From: an uncultured Altererythrobacter sp. | GTDB taxonomy: Bacteria; Pseudomonadota; Alphaproteobacteria; Sphingomonadales; Sphingomonadaceae | Length of the DNA: 5,997 nucleotides | Assembly: GCA_937950385.1 (NCBI GenBank) | Contig: CALFEA010000007.1 | Location: 1 to 5,997, forward strand | Direction: 5' to 3' | Shown: positions 1-5,997 of the stretch, in pieces | Layout: the number at the start of each line of letters is the position of its first letter | Position numbering within the stretch: the first letter of the stretch is position 1 | Position numbers and translations under genes: made by a program | The notes under the pieces: generated by a model | Told to the model about the DNA's origin: nothing | Seen by the model: only the letters and a program-made list of their open reading frames with translations | Databases searched by the model: none

Positions 1-737
1 TTATTGCCGGGGTAAGTGAAGCTTTCGATGAATGGATTGCCAGCGGTTTCGCCTGCGTCTTTCATCGCTTGGAACACCGGGCTTTCCGATAGCTTCAACC
101 GCATCCATAGCGAAATACCGAGAAGGATGATCGACAATAGAAACGGTACGCGCCAGCCCCAATCACGAAAAGCTTCTTCTGGGATCAGGAAGCGGCACGC
201 GAGCACGACAGCGATCGACAGGACAAATCCGCCAACAACGCTGGCTTGGATAAAGCTGGTGTAAAAGCCGCGTTTTTCTGGCGGTGCATGTTCTGCCACG
301 TAAATCGCCGCGCCGCCATATTCACCGCCCAACGCGAGCCCTTGAATAACCCGCAAAAGGATAATGATAATCGGGGCGGCAATGCCGATTGTCTCAATGC
401 TGGGGATCAGGCCAACGCCTGCGGTGGCAATACCCATCAATGTCACGGTGACAAGGAAGGTGTATTTGCGCCCTAGCCTATCGCCCAAAAAGCCAAACAG
501 GATCGCGCCAATAGGCCGAAAGGCAAAGCCGATCGCGAAGGTCGACCACACGAGCAGCAGCCCAAGGGTTTCATTATCGGTGGCGTAGAACACATCCTTG
601 AGAATGTAAGCGAGCGTTCCGTAGATGAAGAAATCATACCATTCAAAAACGGTACCCGCAGAGCTGGCACCGATGACAAGCTTGATTTCATTTTCGCTTG
701 GCTCGCGCATTTCTGCTGTTTGAGCGATGTCTGACAT
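1..737 (-). CDS. MHS-family major facilitator transporter, N-terminal part (runs off the left edge)
   Basis: This is a secondary transporter of the inner membrane, from the metabolite:H+ symporter (MHS) branch of the major facilitator superfamily. That branch moves small organic acids, betaines or sugars with protons; the substrate cannot be told from this part. Reading from ATG at 737 gives 245 complete residues with no stop before the edge, about half to 60% of a usual MHS protein. Visible features are FEWYDFFIYG in the first membrane helix (31-40), the loop 2-3 signature GFLGDRLGRK (82-91), RVIQGLALGGEYGGA in helix 4 (129-143), and the cytoplasmic loop EHAPPEKRG (149-157). About six hydrophobic helices are present (roughly 24-44, 59-81, 93-112, 118-140, 160-182, 197-214). 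A purine-rich GGGGGA lies 3 nt before the ATG and supports this start. The gene follows the Fe-S scaffold-like gene by 35 nt on the same strand and could be the last gene seen of the radA operon. The family is certain from the motifs; the function is not. Confidence 0.93.
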   Translation of the reverse strand, partial: MSDIAQTAEMREPSENEIKLVIGASSAGTVFEWYDFFIYGTLAYILKDVFYATDNETLGLLLVWSTFAIGFAFRPIGAILFGFLGDRLGRKYTFLVTVTLMGIATAGVGLIPSIETIGIAAPIIIILLRVIQGLALGGEYGGAAIYVAEHAPPEKRGFYTSFIQASVVGGFVLSIAVVLACRFLIPEEAFRDWGWRVPFLLSIILLGISLWMRLKLSESPVFQAMKDAGETAGNPFIESFTYPGN

Positions 738-772
738 AATTCCCCCGAAAATATCGTTTTCTTATGCCTGCC

Positions 773-1237
773 TTAGCTTCCAGCAGCGTTCATGGAAAGT
801 GCCCCTAATGCAGCTTGCCACGGCAAAAGCAGTGCGCCATGGCGCCCGGCATGCGGCAGCACGGGAAGCAGAGCGTTAAAGCCGGGCCATTCAGGCGCAA
901 AATTGCCTGTTTTCAACCAGCTTTCAATCTGAGTGAGCGCGCGCTGGATGTCTGATAAGGTGCGCCCTTTGATATCCATTGCCATTATTGCAGCGGCGGC
1001 TTGACCAACGGCGCAGGCAGAAACTTTGCAACCAATGCGCTGAGTGCCGCCATTTTCTTCTAACGCGGCACCGACCGCGACTACGCTGCCGCAAGTGCGG
1101 GAACGCGCCTCAAATTGAAACGGCAAATCACTGGTTAGCGGGAAATTGGCCAGCTGTGTGGCGAGGCCTAGCAATTGCGGCGAGTAGAGCTTGGCTGCCG
1201 CAGGCTTTCGGGCAGACGCATCCACCGCTTCACTCAC
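773..1237 (-). CDS. IscU/NifU-like iron-sulfur cluster scaffold paralogue
   Basis: This small cytosolic protein belongs to the IscU/NifU N-terminal fold, which assembles Fe-S clusters and passes them to apoproteins. The recognisable homology begins at AAKLYSPQLLGLA. It then shows SRTCGS (first ligand Cys, residue 49 from the GTG start), GCKVSACAVGQA (Cys 70 and 75), KGRTL, and a C-terminal RHGALLLPW (His 133). Aligned by spacing to IscU, Cys49 and Cys75 match its first two ligand cysteines and His133 its histidine. The third cysteine is Gly134 and the conserved Asp after the first Cys is Ser51, so classical scaffold activity is uncertain. Start choice: an open frame runs back to 1282, but that codon is TTG, has no ribosome site and lies inside cvpA. 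GTG at 1237 overlaps the cvpA stop (GTGAGTGA), which fits translational coupling; GTG at 1225 is the other option. The stop is TAA at 773-775. The family is fairly sure, the start is not. Confidence 0.82.
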   Translation of the reverse strand: MSEAVDASARKPAAAKLYSPQLLGLATQLANFPLTSDLPFQFEARSRTCGSVVAVGAALEENGGTQRIGCKVSACAVGQAAAAIMAMDIKGRTLSDIQRALTQIESWLKTGNFAPEWPGFNALLPVLPHAGRHGALLLPWQAALGALSMNAAGS

Positions 1238-1754
1238 TACTGGCTTCGTTTTGTTCACGAAGCGCAGCGCGGCGTTCTGCAATTAGTGTTACTAGGCTGC
1301 GTGATCCAGCATCAACCACTGGATATGTGCGTGCCGTCGTGATCCAAACCGGACGGCCTTTATAGCCCCAAATACTGTCATAGCCCAAGGCAAGCACGGA
1401 AAAGGCGAAGATAGCGATCAGCGTCCCCTTCACTGCGCCAAACCCAAAGCCCAAAACGCGGTCAATTGGCCCCATCACAGAATTGCGCGAGGACTCGCCG
1501 ACATTACCCGCGATCAATTTCATCGCGGCATAAGGGATCAACAGCAAAAGAACAAAGGCCAGCAATGATGTGGCGGGCTCTGTATCAAGGTAACTACGCA
1601 GGGCCTCTGTCAAAGGCTTGTGCAGATAGAAAATCGCGAATGCAGCCAGAATCCAGGCCGCCAATGAAAGGACTTCTTGCACGAGCCCGCGCATGAAGCC
1701 GCCGATCGCAGCCACCGCCACGATAATCAAAACGATGATATCAAACCCTGTCAT
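1230..1754 (-). CDS. cvpA: CvpA family inner-membrane protein
   Basis: The 174-residue product is a CvpA (colicin V production) family membrane protein. In enterobacteria cvpA is needed for colicin V export and has been linked to envelope stress and bile resistance; its molecular activity is not settled. The sequence shows four hydrophobic stretches at about 4-20, 27-43, 62-83 and 102-124. The family-typical GFMRGLVQEVLSLAAW lies around 19-34, and MGPIDRVLGFGFGAVKG sits before the last helix (94-110). A hydrophilic, Arg/Glu-rich tail follows (150-174). The length is normal for the family. The start is ATG, 12 nt after the radA stop, without a strong ribosome site, so translation may depend on radA. 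The TGA stop overlaps the next gene's proposed GTG start. In many alphaproteobacteria radA and cvpA are neighbours and purF follows; here a scaffold-like gene takes that place. Confidence 0.93.
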   Translation of the reverse strand: MTGFDIIVLIIVAVAAIGGFMRGLVQEVLSLAAWILAAFAIFYLHKPLTEALRSYLDTEPATSLLAFVLLLLIPYAAMKLIAGNVGESSRNSVMGPIDRVLGFGFGAVKGTLIAIFAFSVLALGYDSIWGYKGRPVWITTARTYPVVDAGSRSLVTLIAERRAALREQNEASSE

Positions 1755-1766
1755 TACATTTGCTGA

Positions 1767-3134
1767 TTATGCTGATCCCATGATCCGGTCAACGAGGTTT
1801 GAAACTTGTTTGATCGCGCCATATTCAAGTTTTGCCGTTTTTACCTTGCTGTCAGGCGGTCCAAAGCCCTTGCCAAAGCCCAGTTTTGCCGCTTCTTTTG
1901 TCCGCAAATCTGCGTGCGACACGGGCCGCACTTCGCCTGCCAATGACAATTCGCCGAACCACACACTTTGCGCCGGCAAAGGTTTATCGGCCAGCGCTGA
2001 TACCAATGCAGCGGCAACTGCCAAATCTGCGCCGGGGTCTGACAATCGGTAGCCGCCTGCAATGTTCAAATAAACTTCAGCTGAGCTAAAATTAAGCCCG
2101 CAGCGCGCTTCCAAAACGGCGAGCAACATGGCCAAGCGGCTGTTTTCCCAGCCAACAACAGAGCGCCGCGGCGTTGCGCCCGATTGCAACCGAACGATCA
2201 GCGCCTGAATCTCCACTAGCACGGGCCGTGTGCCTTCCAATGCGGGAAACACAGCGCTGCCCGCCAGCGGTGCATCGCGGCCTGATAAGAACAGCATGGA
2301 GGGGTTGGAAACCTCTGTCAGCCCTTCGCTCTCCATCGAGAAAACGCCAATTTCATCCACCGCGCCAAACCGGTTCTTAAGCGCGCGCAAGATGCGGTAT
2401 TGATGGCTGCGTTCGCCTTCAAAGCTCATCACAACATCGACCATATGTTCTAAAACGCGCGGGCCAGCGATATTACCGTCCTTGGTCACATGGCCAACCA
2501 GAACCAGCACGGTTCCCGCCTCTTTCGCGTACCGAATCAGTTCCAGCGCACATCCGCGCACTTGGCTGACCGTGCCCGGCGCACCTTCGATGGTGTCAGA
2601 ATGCATGGTTTGGATGGAATCGATCACCAACATATCGGGCGCGCCCATTGAACCCAAAGTGGTGAGGATATCGCGCACCGATGTTTCCGAAGCCAATTGC
2701 AGCGGCGCATCCGCCAAGCCCAATCGCGAAGCCCGCATGCGGACTTGTCCCACCGCTTCCTCGCCGCTGACATAGACGACATTGCCGCCATTTTTTGCAA
2801 TCCGTGCCGCCGTTTGGAGGAGCAGCGTCGACTTACCAATTCCTGGATCACCGCCCATCAATATTGCAGAACCGGGCACAAGCCCCCCGCCCAATGCGCG
2901 GTCGAATTCTGCGGAACCTGTGGGGCGGCGTGTCGGCAATTGCGTTGGCGCGTCCAAGGGCACAAATTTCACTGCACGCCCGCCGCTTGATAAGTCGTGC
3001 TTCTGGGAAAACACCGTTGCTGGCGCTTCTTCGCTCAGAGTATTCCATTCTGCGCAATCGGGGCATTGCCCTTGCCATTTTTGCGAGACACTGCCGCAAG
3101 ATGCGCAGACATAACGTTTTTTAGACTTAGCCAT
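1767..3134 (-). CDS. radA: DNA repair protein RadA (Sms), branch-migration ATPase
   Basis: RadA is a RecA-like, DnaB-type ATPase that drives branch migration of recombination intermediates alongside RecA in the cytoplasm. The 455-residue product is full length and has every family part in order. A four-cysteine zinc finger sits at residues 10-27 (CASC and CPDC). The RecA core has Walker A GGDPGIGKS (94-102), Walker B MLVIDS (168-173), and the RadA-specific KNRFG (253-257). A Lon-protease-like C-terminal domain contains AEVYLNIAGGYRLSDPGAD (352-370) and GELSLAGEVRPV (394-405). The start is ATG, giving the usual MAKSKKRYVC opening; no strong ribosome site precedes it. It is the first gene of the minus-strand cluster and is divergent from the patatin gene over 67 bp. 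An exact GTTC-N7-GTTC LexA-type box ends 16 nt before the start, so induction by DNA damage is likely. Identity is secure. Confidence 0.98.
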   Translation of the reverse strand: MAKSKKRYVCASCGSVSQKWQGQCPDCAEWNTLSEEAPATVFSQKHDLSSGGRAVKFVPLDAPTQLPTRRPTGSAEFDRALGGGLVPGSAILMGGDPGIGKSTLLLQTAARIAKNGGNVVYVSGEEAVGQVRMRASRLGLADAPLQLASETSVRDILTTLGSMGAPDMLVIDSIQTMHSDTIEGAPGTVSQVRGCALELIRYAKEAGTVLVLVGHVTKDGNIAGPRVLEHMVDVVMSFEGERSHQYRILRALKNRFGAVDEIGVFSMESEGLTEVSNPSMLFLSGRDAPLAGSAVFPALEGTRPVLVEIQALIVRLQSGATPRRSVVGWENSRLAMLLAVLEARCGLNFSSAEVYLNIAGGYRLSDPGADLAVAAALVSALADKPLPAQSVWFGELSLAGEVRPVSHADLRTKEAAKLGFGKGFGPPDSKVKTAKLEYGAIKQVSNLVDRIMGSA

Positions 3135-3201
3135 GCACAGGCTTTAATCAGAACATAAGTGGAACGCAATTGCATTCGGGAAATATCCCCCTATTCAAAG
3201 C
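3135..3201. promoter_or_regulatory. Divergent promoter region between radA and the patatin gene
   Basis: This 67-bp spacer must hold the transcription start signals of two divergent genes. It contains the LexA-type box at 3151-3165, an 8-bp perfect palindrome GCAATTGC at 3166-3173 directly beside it, and a short inverted repeat GGGA-AATA-TCCC at 3178-3189. Promoter hexamers are weak by eye. Toward radA, TTGCGT (3169-3164 on the minus strand) lies 17 bp from TAAAGC and would place the box between or over the hexamers. Toward the patatin gene, TTGCAT (3170-3175) and TATTCA (3192-3197) are 16 bp apart, but would start transcription at or past the first ATG, so this pair is doubtful. Confidence 0.6.
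3151..3165 (-). promoter_or_regulatory. LexA (SOS) box, GTTC-N7-GTTC
   Basis: The plus strand reads GAACATAAGTGGAAC, that is GAAC, seven bases, GAAC. On the radA strand it is GTTCCACTTATGTTC. This matches exactly the direct-repeat LexA operator GTTC-N7-GTTC known from alphaproteobacteria. It lies 16 nt upstream of the radA start codon and 36 nt upstream of the patatin start codon, where a repressor could block either promoter. No other GAAC or GTTC pair with a 7-nt spacing was found in the window on reading through it. A chance match in 67 bp, both orientations, has a probability of roughly 0.002. Binding itself is inferred. Confidence 0.78.
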
Positions 3202-5520
3202 ATGATGCGCCAAAAAGAACTCCGTCTTGCCCTCGTTTGTTACGGCGGCGTCAGCCTTGCGGTTTATATGCACGGCGTCACCAAAGAAATCTGGCATTTG
3301 GCACGGGCGAGCCGCGATGTGCACGAGGGCGCGCTAGCAAAGGGCGGCGTTGGTGATGTGTACCGCGATTTGCTGGAAACAATTGCTGATCGGCATGAGC
3401 TAAAACTGCGCTTCATGCCCGATATTTTGACCGGCGCGAGTGCAGGCGGGATCAATGCGGTGTTTCTTGCTCAGGCGATCCATTCGGGACAATCGCTGGA
3501 GCCGCTAACCAATTTGTGGCTGGAAAATGCAGACATTGACGAACTTGTTGATCCTGCAGCGGAGCCATTGTGGCGATATGCCAAAATATGGGCCCAGCCT
3601 TTGGCGGAATGGGTTCTGCGGCGGCCGGGCAATGCGGTTAGTGAAAGCGTCGCGCCCGAAACCCGCAGCGAGGTGCGCAAAAAGGTCTCCAAATTGGTGC
3701 GTAGCCGCTGGTTTAGCCCTCCCTTCTGTGGCCCCAATTTCAGCGCTTTGTTGTTTGATGCTCTGACGGCGATGCAGGATAGTGAAGTTGAAAAGCCTCT
3801 GCTTCCGCCCGATCATCCGATTGATTTGTTTGTGACTGCCACCGATTTTCGGGGCCATTTGGAATTGTTGCGGTTGAACACGCCGCCGGTGGTGGAGGAA
3901 ACAGAGCACCGCTTGCCAATTTCATTCACCAGCAGAACGCCGCGACTGGCTGGTGCGGGTATTACCAATCTGTTGGAGCTGACAATGGCGGCGCGTTCCA
4001 CCGCCAGCTTCCCCGGCGCTTTCCCGCCTTTGCAATTGGCAGAGATTGATGCGTTGGCCGCTGAGCGCGGGCATGAATGGCGGGGACGTGAGGCCTTTTT
4101 AGAACGGATCATGCCGATCCATCTTCGCGAGGGAACTGAAGATAGCATATCGCTGATCGATGGCTCTGTGTTGGTCAATGCGCCCTTTGGCGGGGCAACC
4201 GATGCGCTTGCAGGGCGCTCTGCTCAGCGCGAAGTTGACCGCCGCTTTGTATATATTGATCCGCGACCCGACCGTTTCGGCACGATCCGCGAGGAAGTGG
4301 GGCGTCCGGTTGGGTTCTTCGCGGCAATCTTTGGTTCGCTTTCCACGATCCCGCGCGAGCAACCGATCCGCGACAATTTGGAAGAATTGGAACAGCAATC
4401 GCGCGAAGCAGAGCGGATGAAGCGGATTGTCGCAGGCCTGCGCCCAGAGGTTGAAGCCGCGGTTGAGAAGCTGTTTGGCCGCACGCTGTTCCTCAATCGG
4501 CCATCCCCTGCCCGTCTAAAAAACTGGCGCAAGAAAGCGCAGCAAGCCGCCGCTGAGCAAGCAAGCTATGCCTATCATTCCTATGCGCAGACGAAATTCT
4601 CCAGCATAATTGAGCGCCTTGCCGGGGCGACTTTGAAAGCTGCGCCGCAATTGGGTTTGCCGGATTCCAGCCCGATTGAAGACGCGTTTCGGCGCGAGCT
4701 GGAAGCGCGCGGCTTGGTGTCATTGGCCGAAGCCTCTGGCGGCGCAAATGAAGAAGCTATCGCCTTTTTCAAAGCGCATGACATTGGCTTTCGCTTGCGC
4801 CGTTTGCGGCTGCTGGCGCGCCGACTTTCGCGCGATTGGGAGCGTGATCCGACGATTTCTGATGATGCTCTCGATCTGGCGCGGGAGACTATTTACGAGC
4901 TGCTTGGTCTCTATTTTGAGCGTGAGAAAATAGAGCGCCTGGGCGATGAATTTGGCGCATTATCGGCCAATTGTTTGGTCAATCCGGGCGCTGTGTTAGA
5001 CCATCTGGCAGCATCGCGCGATCTTTCTAGTGCTGATGACTATGCCGAGGAATTGCTAGCTCAAGCGCTTGAGAAGATGCCGAAATCCTTGAGGCGGCGA
5101 ATGCTGCTGACGTATCTTGGTTTCCCATTTTACGATGTCGCAACATTCCCGCTGATCCGTAATAAGGGCCTGACGGAATATGATGCGGTGAAGATTGACC
5201 GCATCTCGCCCGATGACGCGCGCTCCATCCGTGAAGGCGGAACGCGTGCCACATTGAAGGGCACGGAATTCTATAATTTTGGCGCGTTTTTCAGCCGCGA
5301 TTACCGCGAGAATGATTATCTTTGGGGGCGCCTGCATGGGGCCGAACGTATGGTCGATTTGATCTGCTCAACGCTCGACGATCCAATGCCCGATGCGCTT
5401 TGCTCTGGATTTAAAAAGCGCGCTTTCCTTGCAATTATGGATGAGGAATTGTCCGCAGGACGCTGCTCAAAACGGCTGATCAAGCAGCTACGGGCAGAGA
5501 TTGTGGAGCGGCTCAGCTAG
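3202..5520 (+). CDS. Patatin-like phospholipase, long form with DUF3376-type C-terminus
   Basis: The 772-residue product belongs to the long bacterial patatin-related proteins, predicted serine acyl hydrolases acting on membrane phospholipids or other lipids; the true substrate is unknown. The N-terminal patatin domain (about 7-335) shows the glycine-rich oxyanion loop LVCYGGVSLAVYMHG (11-25), the nucleophile elbow GASAGG with Ser80, and the dyad aspartate in LIDGS (Asp320). A large charged, mostly helical region follows (about 388-640). The C-terminal block has YNFGAFFSRDYRENDYLWGR (691-710) and then LHGAER, typical of the DUF3376 part. No signal peptide is seen, so it is probably cytosolic or peripheral on the inner membrane. 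Two ATGs (3202 and 3205) are in frame and no clear ribosome site separates them. It faces away from radA across a LexA-type box and may be SOS controlled. The oxyanion loop lacks the canonical DGGG-x-R/K, which seems normal for this subfamily. The family call is strong; the physiological role is open. Confidence 0.93.
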   Translation: MMRQKELRLALVCYGGVSLAVYMHGVTKEIWHLARASRDVHEGALAKGGVGDVYRDLLETIADRHELKLRFMPDILTGASAGGINAVFLAQAIHSGQSLEPLTNLWLENADIDELVDPAAEPLWRYAKIWAQPLAEWVLRRPGNAVSESVAPETRSEVRKKVSKLVRSRWFSPPFCGPNFSALLFDALTAMQDSEVEKPLLPPDHPIDLFVTATDFRGHLELLRLNTPPVVEETEHRLPISFTSRTPRLAGAGITNLLELTMAARSTASFPGAFPPLQLAEIDALAAERGHEWRGREAFLERIMPIHLREGTEDSISLIDGSVLVNAPFGGATDALAGRSAQREVDRRFVYIDPRPDRFGTIREEVGRPVGFFAAIFGSLSTIPREQPIRDNLEELEQQSREAERMKRIVAGLRPEVEAAVEKLFGRTLFLNRPSPARLKNWRKKAQQAAAEQASYAYHSYAQTKFSSIIERLAGATLKAAPQLGLPDSSPIEDAFRRELEARGLVSLAEASGGANEEAIAFFKAHDIGFRLRRLRLLARRLSRDWERDPTISDDALDLARETIYELLGLYFEREKIERLGDEFGALSANCLVNPGAVLDHLAASRDLSSADDYAEELLAQALEKMPKSLRRRMLLTYLGFPFYDVATFPLIRNKGLTEYDAVKIDRISPDDARSIREGGTRATLKGTEFYNFGAFFSRDYRENDYLWGRLHGAERMVDLICSTLDDPMPDALCSGFKKRAFLAIMDEELSAGRCSKRLIKQLRAEIVERLS

Positions 5521-5534
5521 GCAGTTTGGGCTGT

Positions 5535-5564
5535 GAGGCCAGATGAGGCCAAACGAGGCCAAAG
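5535..5564. repeat. Three phased 10-bp direct repeats (GAGGCCARAY-like)
   Basis: Three tandem units start at 5535, 5545 and 5555: GAGGCCAGAT, GAGGCCAAAC and GAGGCCAAAG. The first seven bases, GAGGCCA, are identical in all three, and the 10-bp period is exact, about one DNA helical turn. They lie in the 69-bp spacer between the convergent patatin and metallo-beta-lactamase-fold genes. GTTTGG (5524-5529) can pair with CCAAAC (5549-5554) across a 19-nt loop, but no T run follows on either strand, so an intrinsic terminator is not supported. The array could be a slippage product. Confidence 0.7.
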
Positions 5565-5589
5565 CCGAGATGGTCCCAGATCACCCGCT

Positions 5590-5997
5590 TCAGTCGAGGC
5601 TACGCCACACTGCACCGACAAACGCATCAGCGCTGATAAAGCCCTCGCCGCGTTCAAAACTGGCCAAGGGTTTCTGCGCTTGCGCATCTTCTAAACTGGT
5701 GCCCGAATTTTTCAGAGCTTTGATCCGAGTGACCGCTTCACCAACAACATTGCGGTAAGCGATCAGTTCTGCGCGATTGGACATTGGACCATGGCCAGGA
5801 ATGACTTTGGTCTCGCCGTCCATCATCGAAATTGCGCTGTCGATTGAGAAAAGCAAATGCTCAACATCGCCGCCCGAATTTGTATCGACAAACGGCCAAC
5901 CGGAAATCTTGAAATAGAGATCGCCCATGTGGACTACGTTTTTCTCTCGCCAGCGTACAATGCTATCACCGTCTGTGTGGCCGCCGCCGAGGAAGAT
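5590..5997 (-). CDS. Metallo-beta-lactamase-fold hydrolase, C-terminal part (start lies beyond the right edge)
   Basis: The frame is open to the right edge and gives 135 residues, beginning IFLGGGHTDGDSI and ending at TGA 5590-5592. It is the C-terminal half of a metal-dependent hydrolase of the metallo-beta-lactamase fold. Three metal-site elements remain: GGGHTDGD (His at visible residue 7), HMGDLYF (bridging Asp at 26) and VIPGHGP (His at 69). The N-terminal HxHxDH motif would lie outside the window. The segment GWPFVDTNSGGDVEHLL resembles the periplasmic or cyclase-like members often annotated simply as MBL-fold hydrolases; the substrate cannot be inferred. An internal ATG at 5928 is not the true start, because conserved residues continue upstream of it. 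It converges on the patatin gene with a 69-bp spacer, so it belongs to a separate transcription unit. Confidence 0.92.
   Translation of the reverse strand: MFLGGGHTDGDSIVRWREKNVVHMGDLYFKISGWPFVDTNSGGDVEHLLFSIDSAISMMDGETKVIPGHGPMSNRAELIAYRNVVGEAVTRIKALKNSGTSLEDAQAQKPLASFERGEGFISADAFVGAVWRSLD

Noticed and set aside
747..761. Inverted repeat GAAAA/TTTTC upstream of the transporter gene
   Set aside because: Five AT-rich base pairs around a 5-nt loop are expected by chance, and it is not followed by any terminator-like tract.
979..1365. 128-residue plus-strand open frame over the scaffold-like gene and cvpA end
   Set aside because: It lies antisense to two recognisable genes, its Arg- and Cys-rich translation resembles no family I know, and no ribosome site supports it.
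2482..3124. Several plus-strand open frames of about 97-110 residues across radA
   Set aside because: They are antisense to a complete, motif-bearing radA and have no credible start signals or domains.
3505..4178. Overlapping minus-strand open frames of 121 and 134 residues inside the patatin gene
   Set aside because: They are antisense shadows of a long gene with conserved catalytic motifs; their translations are low in recognisable structure.
3202..5520. CBASS or similar anti-phage operon based on the patatin domain
   Set aside because: CapV-type effectors are shorter and sit beside a nucleotide cyclase gene; this long form has neither property and its visible neighbours are housekeeping-like.
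5524..5554. Possible terminator hairpin GTTTGG/CCAAAC
   Set aside because: The stem is only 6 bp with a 19-nt loop and no following T run on either strand, so it does not meet the form of an intrinsic terminator.
5543..5758. 71-residue plus-strand open frame after the patatin gene
   Set aside because: Most of it is antisense to the metallo-beta-lactamase-fold gene, and its start lies in the repeat array.

Overview
The window looks like chromosomal sequence from an alphaproteobacterium, most likely Sphingomonadales (Erythrobacteraceae-like). The grounds are the moderate-to-high GC, the residue-level character of the proteins, the radA-cvpA pairing and a GAAC-N7-GAAC (GTTC-N7-GTTC) LexA-type box. 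The taxonomic call is inference from protein style and not from a marker gene.

Layout. Positions 1-3134 hold a tightly packed minus-strand gene set, read right to left: radA (3134-1767, DNA-repair ATPase/branch-migration helicase), cvpA (1754-1230, small inner-membrane protein), an IscU/NifU-like Fe-S scaffold paralogue (about 1237-773) and the first 245 codons of an MHS-type major facilitator transporter (737 to the left edge). The gaps are 12 nt, an overlap of a few nt, and 35 nt, so the four genes probably form one transcription unit. At 3202-5520, divergent from radA, lies a complete 772-residue patatin-like phospholipase of the long bacterial 'patatin-related protein' type (patatin domain plus DUF3376-like C-terminus). 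A 69-bp convergent intergenic segment (5521-5589) carries three perfectly phased 10-bp repeats. The right edge (5590-5997, minus strand) holds the C-terminal 135 residues of a metallo-beta-lactamase-fold hydrolase.

The most interesting point is the 67-bp divergent promoter region between radA and the patatin gene. It contains an exact alphaproteobacterial SOS-box consensus (3151-3165), the only one seen in the window. If LexA binds there, it would control radA and could also control the phospholipase and, by readthrough, cvpA, the Fe-S scaffold and the transporter. That would link DNA damage to a membrane-lipid-acting enzyme. The site is visible in the sequence; the coupling is a hypothesis.

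Second, the Fe-S scaffold-like protein keeps two cysteines and a histidine that align with IscU ligand positions, but has Gly where IscU has its third cysteine and Ser where IscU has the conserved Asp. It also has an extra cysteine. It is probably a divergent paralogue and may not be a classical scaffold.

No tRNA, rRNA, insertion sequence, CRISPR array or convincing intrinsic terminator was seen.
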